In this document: one piece after another, positions 13,128-24,198 of the stretch | How the letters are laid out: each line of letters starts with the position of its first letter | Numbering within the stretch: position 1 is the stretch's first letter | Assembly: GCA_039519185.1 (NCBI GenBank) | Contig: CM076854.1 | Span: 74,953,948-75,017,947, forward strand | Source: Astragalus membranaceus | Taxonomy: Eukaryota > Streptophyta > Magnoliopsida > Fabales > Fabaceae | Length of the DNA stretch: 64,000 nt | Reading direction: 5' to 3' | Position numbers and translations under genes: made by a program | Notes under the pieces: generated by a model | What the model was told of the DNA's origin: nothing | The model's database searches: none | The model's input: only the letters and a program-made list of their open reading frames with translations

Positions 13128-13327
13128 TGATCTTTGTAATGCAAATCCTTTGGCTCTGCCCAAGGCCTTAGGACAGTTTCATAGGGGCATGCATGTTTTC
13201 TTTTAGATATCATCTATCGACAAAATGTAGTTTTGAATTCTCAAATGAATAAAAATAGCCTTTTTGCGTCTTCATTTTGTGTCTCTATTTTTGGTTGTTC
13301 ATTGCTTTTCTATTCCCGCAAACGCAG
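13124..13327 (+). other. Candidate spliceosomal intron between pro and RT
   Basis: A GT at 13124 directly follows codon bases AA, and an AG at 13326-13327 ends a pyrimidine-rich tract (GCTTTTCTATTCCCGCAAACGCAG region). Removing these 204 bases fuses the gag-pro frame to the frame reading on at 13329 without a shift and removes the TAA at 13125. An intron at this place is a known Ogre trait. A second AG at 13361-13362 is possible but less well supported by its upstream tract. A frameshift near 13370 follows the join, so even the spliced product would fail. Confidence 0.6.
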
Positions 13328-16300
13328 ATCTAAAATGAATACCTCTGAAAATAATGATGCAGCGGTCCATATGTCAATTTTGATTACCCCGTTAATCAAG
13401 CTGAGAAGGATGCCGAGGATGACTGGGAAACTCCTCCGGAATTGATGAGAATGATTGAGCAAGGAGAAAAGGTTATTCAGCCACATGGGGAAACTATTGA
13501 GATCATCAATTTAGGCACAGAGGGCGAAAAGAAAGAAGTCAAGGTTGGCACTTCAATGAAAAAGAGCGAGCATGAGAAGTTGGTTCAACTCCCGCGTGAC
13601 TACATTGATGTCTTTGCATGGTCGTATGAAGATATGCCCGGTTTAGATACTGATATAGTGGTGCATAAGCTGGCAGTCAAGCCTGAGTACCCTCCGGTTA
13701 AACAGAAGTTAAGGAGGATGAAGCCTGAGATGTCTTTAAAGATCAGAGACGAAGTGAAGAAACAGTTTGACGCTGGTTTCCTAGCCGTAGCCAAGTATCC
13801 ACAGTGGGTTACTAACATTGTGCCAGTGCCCAAAAAGGATGGAAAAGTTAGAATGTGTGTTGATTACAGAGATCTGAATCGTGCCAGTCCCAAAGACGAT
13901 TTTCCCTTGCCTGATATTGATGTCCTAGTAGACAGCACAGCACAGGATTCCCTTTTCTCCTTCATGGACGGGTATTCAGGGTATAATTAGATTAAAATGG
14001 CTCCTGAGGATATGGAGAAGACTACTTTCACAACTCTCTGGGGAACGTTCTGCTATCAGGTCATGCCGTTTGGGTTGAAGAATGCCGACGCTACTTACCA
14101 AAGATCTATGGTCACGTTGTTCCACGATATGATGCACAAAGAGATCGAGGTGTACGTGGACGATATTATCGCAAAGTCCAGAACAGATGAAGAGCACGTT
14201 GTTAATTTGCGGAAGCTCTTTGAACGGTTGAGAAAGTTCAAGCTCAGGTTAAATCCAGCTAAATGCACCTTTGGGGTGAGATCAGGAAAACTATTGGGGT
14301 TTATTGTCAATCAAAAGGGGATAGAGGTTGACCCAGACAAAGTGCGTGCAATTCTCGAGATGCCTGCTCCTAAGACAGAAAAAGAAATTTGGGGTTTTCT
14401 CGGAAGACTGAACTACATTTCCAGGTTTATCTTCCAGCTAACTGCTACATGTGAGCCGATTTTCAAATTGCTGTGCAAGAATCAAGAGACTAAGTGGAAT
14501 GATGATTGACAAGAAGCTTTTGAGAAGATTAAGAAGTACCTTCAAGATCCGCCTATTTTAATGCCTCCGGTGCATGGCAGACCTTTGATCCTGTACCTGA
14601 CCGTGCTAGAAAATTCAATGGGTTGTGTGTTCGGACAACATGACGAAACTGGCAAGAAAGAGCACGCAATTTATTATCTGAGCAAGAAGTTCACCGATTG
14701 TGAGACGAGGTATTCGTTACTAGAAAAGACTTGTTGCGCCATGGCTTGGGCTGCTCATCGCTTGAGGCAATACATGTTAAGTCACACCACTTGGTTGGTG
14801 TCAAATATGGATCCTATCAAGTATATCTTCGAGAAGCCTGCGCTTACAGGAAGAATTGCCAGATGGCAGATGTAGTTGTCAGAATATGATCTTCTTTATG
14901 TCACTCAAAAGGCCATCAAAGGTAGTGCGCTAGCTGAGTACCTGGCACATCAGCCTATTGAAGATTACCAATCGATGCAGTGTGATTTCCCAGATGAGGA
15001 CATTATGGCTTTAGTTGAAGAAGGAAGGTCCCCAGAGAATGAAAGGTGGAGAGTAGTGTTCGACGGTGCTTCCAACAGCTATGGGCACGGGGCTGGGGCA
15101 GTGCTGGTGTCCCCTGACAATCGCTTCATACCATTCACTACTAGATTGAGCTTCTATGTCACAAATAATATTGCGGAGTACGAGGCATGTATTCTGGGTA
15201 TTCAGGCAGCTCTAGACTGGAAAGTTAAAAGATTAGATGTGTATGGAGACTCGGCCCTAGTTATCCATCAAGTGAACGGAGATTGGGAAGCCAGAGATCC
15301 CGAGTTGATACTGTACAGAGACTACATCCGAGAATTGGTTGAGTCCTTCGAAGAAATCACATTTCAACATCTTCCTCGCAGAGAGAATCAGTTGGCTGAT
15401 GCACTGGCCACTTTAGCTTCAATGTTTAATATCAACTGTGATAAGAACTTGACCCAGATCAGAATCCAGCATCGAGGTTTGCCGGCACACTCCTACTCCT
15501 GCGCAGCAATTGAAGATAACGGAGATGATAAACCTTGGTATCATGACATCAAGCAGTATATCCTGAACAGAGAGTATCCTCCAGGGGCATCGGAAAATGA
15601 TAAAAGAACACTTAGAAGACTGTCAATGCATTTCTTCTTGAGTGGCGAGGTGCTTTACAAGAGGAATCATGATAAGGTACTCCTTAGGTGTGTGGCAAAG
15701 GAGGAAGCAGAAAGGATCATGAGAGAGGTGCATGAGGGCTCGTTCGGAACTCATTCCAACGGGCATACTATGGCAAGGAAGATATTAAGGGCTGGCTACT
15801 ATTGGCTGCAGATGGAGGCAGACTGCTACAGTTTTGTGAGAAAGTGCCACAAATGCCAGATTTATGCCGATCACATACATGTGCCACCGGCTTCATTAAA
15901 TGTCTTGACTGCATCTTGGCCATTTTCAATGTGGGGCATGGACGTCATCGGTCCCATAGAGGCCAAGGCGTCAAATTGGCACCGCTTCATCCTAGTTGCA
16001 ATTGATTACTTCACCAAATGGGTTGAAGCCGCTTCATATTCCAGCATAACCAGTTCTGTGGTTGCCAAGTTTGTAAAGAGAGATTTGGTTTGTCGCTATG
16101 GGCTTCTAGACAAGATTATCACAGATAATGGCAGCAACCTAAACAGTAAGATGATGAAAGAATTGTGCACAGAGTTTAAGATCAAACATCATAATTCTTC
16201 TCCATACCGTCCTAAGATGAATGGGGCAGTCGAAGCAGCCAATAAGAATATTAAGAGGATTGTGCAAAAGATGGTAGTAACCTACAAAGATTGGCACGAG

Positions 16301-16783
16301 ATGCTTCCTTTTGCTTTGCACGGGTATCATACCTCAGTGCGTACTTCAACCGGGGCAACTCCCTTCTCTTTGGTGTATGGGTCGGAAGCAGTCCTCCCTA
16401 TTGAAGTTGAGATACCCTCCCTACGAGTGCTGATGGAAACCGAGTTGGAAGAAGCAGAATGGGTCCAAGCTCGTCTGGACCAGCTGAATCTCATTGAGAA
16501 GAAAAGAATTGCTGCCCTGTGTCATGGCCAGTTGTGCCAACAAAGGATGAAGACAGCTTTCGACAAGAAGGTTTGTCCCCGAGAATTCAGCGAAGGAGAC
16601 CTTGTGCTCAAGAAGATCCTGCCTATTCAGAGTGACTCCCGTGGGAAATGGACCCCAAGTTATGAAGGGCCATATGTGGTGAAGAAAGCCTTTTCTGGAG
16701 GAGCATTAATACTCACCAACATGGATGGTGAAGAACTCAAGAACCCAGTCAATTCAGAATCAGTCAAGAAATATTACGCCTGA
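13328..16783 (+). pseudogene. pol: Ogre pol: RT, RNase H, archaeal-type RNase H, integrase; three stops
   Basis: After a frameshift near 13370 one frame runs to 16783, interrupted by TAG 13988, TGA 14507 and TAG 14873. RT: VDYRDLN, a MPFGLKNA motif and the catalytic YVDD at 14153-14164. The gypsy RNase H (14561-14875) is degenerate: the usual catalytic Asp position in LYLTVLENSMG is lost, as in other Ogre/Tat elements. A second, archaeal-type RNase H follows at ~15045-15430 with its acidic residues visible (VFDGAS, AEYEA, YGDSAL, LADALA). Integrase has the zinc-binding H-H-C-C region (~15730-15855) and a DDE core with all three residues (MDVIGP, ITDNGS, GAVEAANK), then a C-terminal tail. The enzymes would make cDNA and insert it in nuclear DNA. 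The first stop sits where a Gln is expected (CAG to TAG). Confidence 0.93.
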
Positions 16784-16831
16784 GAAAAATAAAAGAAAAA
16801 GAGAAAGATGAGCCAAGCAAAAATTAGCTCG

Positions 16832-16908
16832 CTAGGTTGAAAACCCGAAATGGCGGCCTACGCAAAATTGAGCGACCCGGTGGATTGAAAACCCAAAAGG
16901 GCGATCCA
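16832..16908 (+). ncRNA. Candidate twin RNA hairpins in Ogre 3' UTR
   Basis: Hairpin 1 (16832-16861): TAGG pairs with CCTA around TTGAAAACCC. Hairpin 2 (16881-16908): TGGAT pairs with ATCCA; inside, CCC (16892-16894) pairs with GGG (16899-16901) around an A-rich loop. Both keep the order outer stem, T-GAAAA, inner stem, loop, GCG, outer stem, and are followed by GCAAAA. The copy in element E (38971-39048) has TGGAC/GTCCA and CTC/GAG at hairpin 2, so paired bases changed together. Role unknown; packaging, dimerisation or RNA stability are possible. Confidence 0.5.
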
Positions 16909-17860
16909 GGCAAAAGTTAGGGTCAGAAAAGTTGGACATAAAAAGAAAAGGGGCAAGCAGTGCTTCCAAAAGCTTGGATAAAAGGGTGATCAAGGCTGCA
17001 AGTATGAGCGGTTGGCATCGAACGCTCCAGAGACAAAGAATATTCATAAGATCTGCTGCGTCCATTCTCCTTTTTCTTTTTCTTAGTTTCAGGAAAATTT
17101 CCAATGTACCCTTTTCAGTCAGCGTGACATTCTGCGCGTCTGACTCCCGTATGAATAAAAGTCCAAATTTTTCACTCTATCAGTTTGCTGTCTTATCATT
17201 GCTTTCTTTTCATTTCTGATTTTAAACTACGTTTTATGGTAGATGATAAATAAATCATGGAAATGTGCATAAGTCATAGCATTAAGATCATTGCGAAATT
17301 TTTGAAAATGATAACAAAAAAGACGATCTTTCAGTCAAGTAAGCTCACAAAAATCAAATAAGAAGCGCTGATTGCATTAAAACAAGAGGACGAAGCTCGG
17401 CTCCCGAATAAGTATCACAGATAATCATGGTGTCTCATAACGCAAGTCCCGCGAGTTGGTCGGACCAGCAAAGGAAAAGCCCAAAAAAAAGGGGAAGAGA
17501 AAAGAAAAGGTTGAAAAAGCAAAAGAGCAATAAACAAATAAAGTCATGCATTACATTCACCAAGCATAAAATCATCAGACGTAGAAAATAATAAAGTAAA
17601 GAAAAGAGAAATTCAGGCATTTACATTACATTCGTCATAAGAAAAAGAAAAAGAAAATGGCAATCATGGCATTTGCATTGCATGTATGGGCTCATTTTTT
17701 CAGCTGCATACAAGTGAGAGAGGATAAACACCGCGGTGTTAATGCTCGCCTTCAGATTCCAGAAAATGCTCCCCCAAGTTGGGAGTTCAGAAAAAAAAAA
17801 GAAAAGAGAGAAACAAAAAAAAAGAAAAGAAAAAAGAGAAGAGAAAAGAGAGCGCCCAGG

Positions 17861-18062
17861 CGCGCATTGCGGATTGGAGCCCGGAGAGATCATCGCTCCC
17901 TTCTGCCCAGGTCTCACATCGTGTACGAGCAACGCGATGGACCGCAGCCCCATGTGAGGTTCAACGGAATAGTTGTATCAGCCTAAGATACAGTGGATGC
18001 CGTGCATTGATCAGTATCAGTTCCGGAGCTGATAACGATCCCCCCGGTCGCTCGAATGACCA
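17861..18062 (+). other. Conserved structured block near Ogre 3' end
   Basis: Nearly the same sequence occurs at 41905-42110 in element E, while the flanking A-rich tracts differ. It contains small inverted repeats present in both: GTATC/GATAC at 17975-17991 and ATCAG/CTGAT at 18016-18033. No reading frame explains the conservation, since element E has no genes. A cis-acting role in replication or packaging is an inference. Confidence 0.5.
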
Positions 18063-18415
18063 GAGATTCTCAGGATGCGTGCTCCTCAAAGCCACGCGCA
18101 AACTCGAATTCGCAAGGGTTCGTTTACAGGTTTTAGGCAGCCTGGCATTTTACCGCTTTCTTTATCGTTTTCTTCATTTAGCGCTTTCCTTGCCTTTCGC
18201 AAGTAGCGTGCATGTTGTTAACCATTTCGTTTACCGTTTCCTCATCAACGCTCCAAGTGTTGATTCAAAAAAAGAAAAGAAAAAAAGAAGAAACAGAAAA
18301 AGAAAATTCGGGCTTCTCCAAGTAGACAAAATTGGTATAATTTCTGAATTCTTTATTCATATTTTATCTTCGAAATATGTCTCGGCCAATTCATATTTCT
18401 TGGTAACATCCAAAT

Positions 18416-18428
18416 AAAGAGGGGCAGC
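18416..18428 (+). other. Polypurine tract of Ogre
   Basis: AAAGAGGGGCAGC lies directly before the 3' LTR. The same tract precedes the LTR of element E (42517-42529) and, on the minus strand, the LTR at 57710-61262. It would prime plus-strand DNA synthesis. Confidence 0.8.
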
Positions 18429-21400
18429 TGTTATACCCCAATTTTGTCCGACTATTTGAAAATCAAATAAAAAATGTATTTTCGTGAACATCCGATTCTA
18501 ATCGGTACTTCCTCGTTTTCAAAAGCATATAGTCATTTGAGTCTAATCGTGTATGCATTTTATTCTCGTTGTGCGCATGTCAGTTCCATCGTGTGCGTGT
18601 GGCTCCTAATTGAGTTCGCGTGTTTATCCTCATAGTGTGCATTATTTTGCTAATCAAGTGTGTGCTTGTGCGAGAATCAATTAATTGCACGTTTTGCTCG
18701 AAAGTTGTTAGCAATTTAGCGCTATTGTTATTTGTCTCATTTGTTTTGGTTAATTAGTGGCTCATCAATAAGGAGGAAAATAGAAGAAATAGTCAAATAG
18801 TGTCTTGTTTAAATCTGTTTTATTATTATTATTATTATTAAAAAAAACAATCAAAAGAAGATAAGAAAGAAGCGTGAGATGCTTGGAAAAGGAGTCGAGC
18901 ATTATTGCTTGTAGATTAAAAACAAGCATCATTCATATCTATATGTATTAACTCAGCCAAGTTGTGACCTTTTTTTTACATGAGTAAATATTCTTTTTAA
19001 ACAAAAAAAACATAATTACTTTAATCAAGAAATAGGTACAGCAACCCAAAAGTCAGAAGGTCAGCAGAATGGACAAAGAGAAGAAGCCAAATTGTGGCAG
19101 CAACATGTCTCAGCAGCAGGTTTAGCATTGTCTAGCTCCAAAGCTTAAAATAGGCAAAGTCTTTGCTGACCTTTTGTTATCCATAGCCTGCACACACATA
19201 AACAATGTTTATAACAGTCAAATACACTAAGTTGTGAAAGCACCAGAGGTTGGAGAGGAAGAAAAAATTGCTCAGAAATTTTAGAGCATCAAAGCATGAA
19301 ACACTTGAAAAAATACAAATCAGAGTTCCAAAAAAATTGACCTCAAAGTGCATTGCCCCATACATCTTTGACTATAAATACAGGTGAATAGTGTGATAAA
19401 AAACACACAAGCATATACACGCATACCCTGCAAAAACACTCAGCATCCAAAAACACAAGAAGCACAGCCCTTCAACACACACACACACACTGAGATACAG
19501 AAACACAGCAGATACACAGAGCAGTTCACGGACAGTAACAGAGCACAAAAAAATAATAATAGCAAGAAATCTTTTTAGTTGCTGTGTTGAATACAGAAGC
19601 AGTAGAAAAAAGGGGAGGGATCGGTTTTCAGTAATAAGAAGTGCAGCTCCTCAAGGAACCCAGGTTGGTCAAATTCTAGACTTGTATGCGTTTTTTTAAT
19701 AGTTCGGAATAGGCATATTTAGCTTCTGTTTTTTTATTACTTAAGGAATACAACAGAGACTAAATAGGATTTAAGTTCAGTGCTAAAAAAATAGATTGAG
19801 GGGCAGAATCAAATCACGTTCAGAGCAAAAATAATAAGCAAACCTCTTTTTTTTTTGAAAATAAATGGCTTAAATCAAGAAATGCACACAAGCAGCAAAC
19901 TAGGCTTTTAGGTATCCAAATAGAAGAAGGCAACAGTACGGAGATTTAGAAGAAAGCAACAGAACAAAAACAAAAAACAAAAAAACATACAAAAAAACTC
20001 ACCTCATAGACGCCGGCCACCGTAGACGGTGGCCGTTGGCCGTGAACCACCATCTCCGCTCATCTTCTCCGGCGACCACCGAACCACCACTGTCCAAAAA
20101 AAACGCCACTACAAACGGTTGCCACCACCCAAAGCACCACCACAGTCGGCCACCAAATCACCCCAAACGACCACCACCGAAACTCCCCCACCGCCGTGAA
20201 TCACCATAAAACAGCCGCCACCCAAAACCACCCTCAAACCCTCCAAACAACCGCCAAGCCGTCACCTCTTACCACCCTCACCATCGGACCGTCCACCGCC
20301 CAAACCGTACCCCCTCCTCCTCTCTCCTCACCACCGAACCACCTCCACAACCACAAATCAAACCCAAACACCGTCGCCCTCCACCACGACCTCGCCCTCA
20401 CTCCACGCGCGAAACCACCCTCCGCGGCCAACCCAAGCCACCGTCGCTGACCCAGAACCGAAACTGTAACCACCGTGAGGGAGAAGAGTGGGTCTGTGGC
20501 TTTGGTGAGAGAGCAAAACGGAACCATGAGGGAGAAGAGTTGGGTCTGTGGCTATGGAGAGAGGAGATGAGATCGAAGCTAGGGGAGGGGGAAGAGGCGC
20601 CGCACAGCGTGAAGAGAGGAAGATGAAAAATTTTAGGTTTTTGCGATTTTGGGTGTGGAGGCGCCGTGTGGGAGGATAGAGCAAATTAGGGTTTCCATTT
20701 TTAGGGTTAGGCTTTTATAGTATTAACTCAGGGGCAGATTTGTCTTTTCGCATTTTTTTTATTCAGATTGTTATTTACACCCCCTTGTTTTACTTCGCGC
20801 GCTCCCCCCTTGAGGCCCACGTTTCCTGCTTCGGTCCAGCCCACTAAAAATGGGAATGGATTATTATCTGCACCCCAGTTTTAATGATACAGCCCCTAAA
20901 TAACCTTATTTTTTCACAAAACCTTTTTTCCCAAATAACAGATTTTCTTTTCCCTAAATAAGAATCAACCCAATTGCGAAAACTCTTCAAAATCAAACTT
21001 TGTTAGTAGTCTTGCGAAGCCTTTGCTTGTATGATTATTAGCAATGGAGTGCTAATGGTGGTCACTTGGAGCCTTGGTTCAATTGATCATCATGAAAGCT
21101 CAACTTTCACAATTCAACAAGATAAAGAACAAAAACCTTTTCCCCTTCTAAAATCATTTTCAACCCATCGTCGCTAGTGGTTAATCAGAACCTTTGTTCG
21201 TCTAGTCATTGGTGGTGATATCTTTTTCCCCAAAGAACAACAAGCGATGATCACTCGTAACCTTTGTTAGTTTGATCATTCGTGCCAATCAGTCTCTTTC
21301 GAAAACCACTTTCAAAAAGGCAAATAAAAAACGGGTTGCTACTAATAGTCAATCAGAACCTTTGTTCGTCTGACTGGTGGTAGTGACTCTCATTTTCAAG

Positions 21401-21941
21401 AGTACTTAGCAATGATTACCCATAACCTTGGTTAGTTTAATCATTCACTAAATGCTCGTCCTATTTCGAAAACTCACTAAAAAGATAAAAGACAAACACC
21501 TTTTTTCAGGATAAAGAAGAACTACGTAGCTTTGAGTTCTCCATCGCACCGGGAGATACGTAGGAGCAGGCCATGTCCCGTCAAGCGTTTTTTCTAAAAA
21601 CCCATTCTCCCCCCTTTTCTTTTTCATAATAAATAAAGATTTTTATTAATAATTTTTCAATAAGAAGTAGAGAGGCAAAATTAAGTATTTTCAAGTCAAC
21701 ACACTAAAACCACACATTTAATTAAAGGTTCCCTCTCAGTAGAGAGGACGTGTGGGGTGCTAACACCTTCCCTGCTCGTAACCGACCCCCGAACCCTATT
21801 CTCTAGTTTCGCAAGACCAATCGCTTTCCAAAAATTGTTTTCCTAATATTTTCCTTAATAAATATTGGTAGCGGCTTCATTGTCTTAGGAAAAGTTGTGA
21901 ACGAGGAAGGTTCTCCCTCGGGGACTTTTTCGGGCGCAACA
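18429..21941 (+). repeat. Ogre 3' LTR, full length
   Basis: 3,513 bp, starting TGTTATACCCC right after the polypurine tract and ending GGGCGCAACA, with TG...CA termini. It matches the truncated 5' LTR base for base over long stretches. It keeps segments that the 5' LTR lost (near 19590, 20010 and 20755-20945). One of these, with AATAACAGATTTTC, also occurs in the LTR of element E, so it is ancestral. The CCACC-rich tract (~20040-20460) yields proline-rich chance ORFs. The right end cuts into a foldback repeat. Confidence 0.93.
19372..19380 (+). promoter_or_regulatory. Candidate TATA box of Ogre 3' LTR
   Basis: CTATAAATA, same context as at 3748-3756. If active, transcripts would read out rightward through the foldback repeat at 21942-22412. 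Confidence 0.45.
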
Positions 21942-22412
21942 CCATGTCTTGTTCCACTTGTTGGAAATGAAAGCGAAAGAGGTCATTTGGAAAGAGTAAT
22001 AGTGTTGGTTGTAGTTCATTAGGAATTGTAGGTTTGGTAAAGATTTTAAAAGCACCCATATGGTTTTCATTTCTGTTTGTGAGATGAACATTGGTGATTG
22101 TACAATTCTGAAAGTATGTTGATGGTTGGTACCAAGAGAAGTCATTCTTTGAGGTTTTTAAATGAGGACATTATGCATAGACCACTGCCAATAGTGCAGA
22201 TCCGTGTGGTTTCTCTTAGTACCAATCATCAACATGCTTTCACAATTCTACAATCAATGAAATTCATCTCACAAATAGAAATTAAAACCATATGGGTGCT
22301 TCTAACATATTTACCACACCTACTATGCCCAATGAACAACAATCAACACTATCAGTACTCTTTCCAAAGCAAGCTCTTTCCCTTTCAATTTCAACAAGTG
22401 AACACGACATGG
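21942..22412. repeat. Long imperfect foldback (inverted repeat), cut on its left by Ogre
   Basis: Bases 21942-22142 pair with 22206-22412 read backward; by eye about four in five positions match, with long identical runs such as AGCACCCATATGGTTTT. The ~60-base loop lies at about 22143-22205. The outer end pairs CCATGTC with GACATGG. The left arm starts exactly at the Ogre LTR end, so the original arm may have been longer. It could be a terminal-inverted-repeat transposon without coding capacity, or a young hairpin RNA locus. A MITE would show a short target duplication, but the left side is lost. Confidence 0.85.
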
Positions 22413-23445
22413 TGATACTAATGGGTTCCAAAATGTAAATGATCAATGCCCACATAGGTTGTCTCTATTTGCTGAGGAGATCCTCTAGTCCAAGTGTGCA
22501 TCTCGTGCTACCATGTTCTTGCGTTATTAAATCTTCACTGACATTTTTTATTACTCTTTACTAATGGAAGTTTTTGAATGAGGAATTAAGAAAAAAGAAA
22601 TAATATTGAAGCAATCATGTAAAGCTCCTAAATAATGGGATTACCTGGTAAAAGTTTTTCAAAATTGATGTATGTACTGTGTCCAGAATGCTACATCGTG
22701 TCTGTACAGAAAAGCGTGTCTAGCATATGCTCTCAATGTAATGTTTTGCTTTCAAAGATTTCTTCTTTTGTCGGAAAACCAAGCAAGGTCAAAAAGTCAG
22801 TATTTAGGAATGCTACCAAGTCTTAATGGTAGTATTCTTAGCTCAATCTGCATATTCACGCCTTCAACCCTGAAACAAGCATCAAAAGGCTTTGGGAAGT
22901 TGCAAGTAATAAAATCAATAAAACTGAGTGTCAATTCAAGGATTGCGATTAAATATCAATTTAATGGACTAATTAATAAATTTAACATGGACTAAATTGT
23001 TTGTGAGGATAAGAAATTAAAATAATAACGTAGTAAAATATTTAGTGGTTGTTAATTTAAAAGTGTTAGGAACGAGCTCAATTGATTTAACCTTGAAGCA
23101 TACTGAATAAAATGTTTTACGAATTCCTACAATGGTTATGATCCAAGTTCTTAATTATTTAATCCTACTTCCTTACACAATAGAATATTTATCCCTAATA
23201 ATCTCTCTAATTTCCTTAGTTGACTTTAATTAGAAATTAAGCGTTTTGAAGAGGAATTCCCATATGATTCTAAATACCAATGACTATTCCATGATAAGAA
23301 ATATAAGGATTTTAGTACTCATGCATTTATAACTGAAACTTATTTTTACAACCACAACAATCGGTCAATTACAAGGGAATCAAAATAAACACATAAAACT
23401 TCCGTCAATCTTTTTTTTTTTTCAAAATGAGAAGTTTAGCTAGAC
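22413..23445. other. Unassigned AT-rich sequence
   Basis: No recognised element. A 63-codon ORF at 22635-22826 has two cysteine pairs spaced like a small zinc ribbon (CPEC...CSQC), but no start context, homology or neighbour supports it as a gene. The rest is AT-rich with a poly-T run at 23411-23422. Confidence 0.35.
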
Positions 23446-23463
23446 ATAGTAATTCAAAAAACA

Positions 23464-23648
23464 CCAAGTGGATGTGGCACAAGTGGTAAGTTGCTTTGTC
23501 CCTTTAATCATTTGGTCAGATGTTCGATCTCTGGCCGGTGTGTATGAAGAGACATTGCTTGGGAGAGGTCAGCCCTTAAATGAACTCCAGTACCTCGAGG
23601 GATTAGTCTCCACAGTCGCCGCGGAGGATACCCAGGTTTACCCAAAAA
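23464..23648 (+). mobile_element. SINE with perfect 18-bp target duplication
   Basis: The direct repeat ATAGTAATTCAAAAAACA at 23446-23463 and 23649-23666 flanks a ~185-bp body. The body has a tRNA-like A-box (TGGCACAAGTGGT, ~23475) and B-box (TGTTCGATCTC, ~23520), then a non-tRNA region ending GGATACCCAGGTTTACCC plus an A run. This is the structure of a tRNA-derived SINE copied by LINE machinery. Related tails occur at 1-70 (middle part) and 55727-55820. The 67-aa ORF across it is a chance frame. Confidence 0.9.
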
Positions 23649-23666
23649 ATAGTAATTCAAAAAACA

Positions 23667-23969
23667 ATTAAAAGAGAAAAAGGGGAAAAAACTACATTAA
23701 GAGTGGATGTTGCTACAATGCTTTTTGGAACGAAAATTCTAGTTAGACATAGTAATGTTGATGATTTCTCCATTGAAATCGCACAAAAGGTATGACTTGC
23801 ATTATTTTTTATCCATTGTCCATCCATAACTAAATATATAGAATTCAGTGGGGATAAACCAAAAAAGTAACAAAGTAAAGGAAACCAGACTTGACCATTG
23901 AATATCTCAGTATGATAATGGGGCTTTTAGATATTTTCTCTTAATTCTTATAAGTTGTTAGATTGTAGT
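23667..23969. other. Unassigned sequence
   Basis: AT-rich, no ORF of note and no repeat structure that I can see. It separates the SINE from the gag-only element. Confidence 0.35.
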
Positions 23970-23976
23970 TGATACA

Positions 23977-24108
23977 ACTTCTGGACTGTGCTGAAGGCCC
24001 AATCCACCAATGGATCGACCAAGGGCGGCGCAGAACGCAAGATAGATGATCAAAGACCAATCTCGCTTGATCAACGGTCGAGATCGGCCCATTGCAGGGT
24101 CCGGTTCA
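23977..24108 (+). repeat. 5' LTR of gag-only element, internally deleted
   Basis: It matches the first ~120 bp of the 3' LTR (26532 on) and then its last ~20 bp (ATTGCAGGGTCCGGTTCA versus ATTGCAAGGTTCAGTTCA). About 240 bp in the middle, including the TATA region, are missing. The initial TG is also altered. Confidence 0.65.
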
Positions 24109-24198
24109 TTGGCGACCACAGTGGGAGAGAGAACATCCCCACCTTGACGGACATGCCTCCACGGGGCAGACCACGCGGCGCCCTGCGCCCGCGAAAAC

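Larger units (their letters stand above)
16784..18415 (+). other. Ogre 3' untranslated region
   Basis: About 1.6 kb between pol and the polypurine tract with no credible gene. A-rich tracts near 17770-17850 and 18270-18305 give Lys/Arg-rich chance ORFs. It holds two noteworthy parts annotated separately: paired hairpins at 16832-16908 and a block at 17861-18062 conserved in element E. The last ~100 bp also resemble the ends of element E and of the minus-strand element at 61263-61400. Confidence 0.6.
3043..21941 (+). mobile_element. Ogre-like Ty3/gypsy retrotransposon (Tat lineage), 5' truncated
   Basis: The order is LTR, tRNA-Arg-like primer site, ORF1, gag-pro, candidate intron, RT, gypsy RNase H, archaeal-type RNase H, integrase, long 3' untranslated region, polypurine tract, LTR. 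This is the published Ogre plan; the extra ORF1, the intron and the second RNase H separate Ogre from other Ty3/gypsy elements. The copy is about 18.9 kb and dead: ORF1, gag and pol all carry stops or frameshifts. The 5' LTR lacks the first ~236 bp found in the 3' LTR, so the left end is broken and no target duplication is visible. Assignment to Ogre is firm from domain order; the species-level family is not known. Confidence 0.92.

Noticed and set aside
17657..18417. Three overlapping Lys/Arg-rich ORFs
   Set aside because: Product of an A-rich tract in the Ogre 3' UTR; the element E version has different frames.
22635..22826. Possible zinc-ribbon microprotein (CPEC...CSQC)
   Set aside because: Cysteine spacing alone; no supporting context, and two frames are open over the same stretch. 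Kept only as a remark.
23468..23671. 67-codon ORF
   Set aside because: It lies within a SINE defined by an 18-bp target duplication and Pol III boxes.
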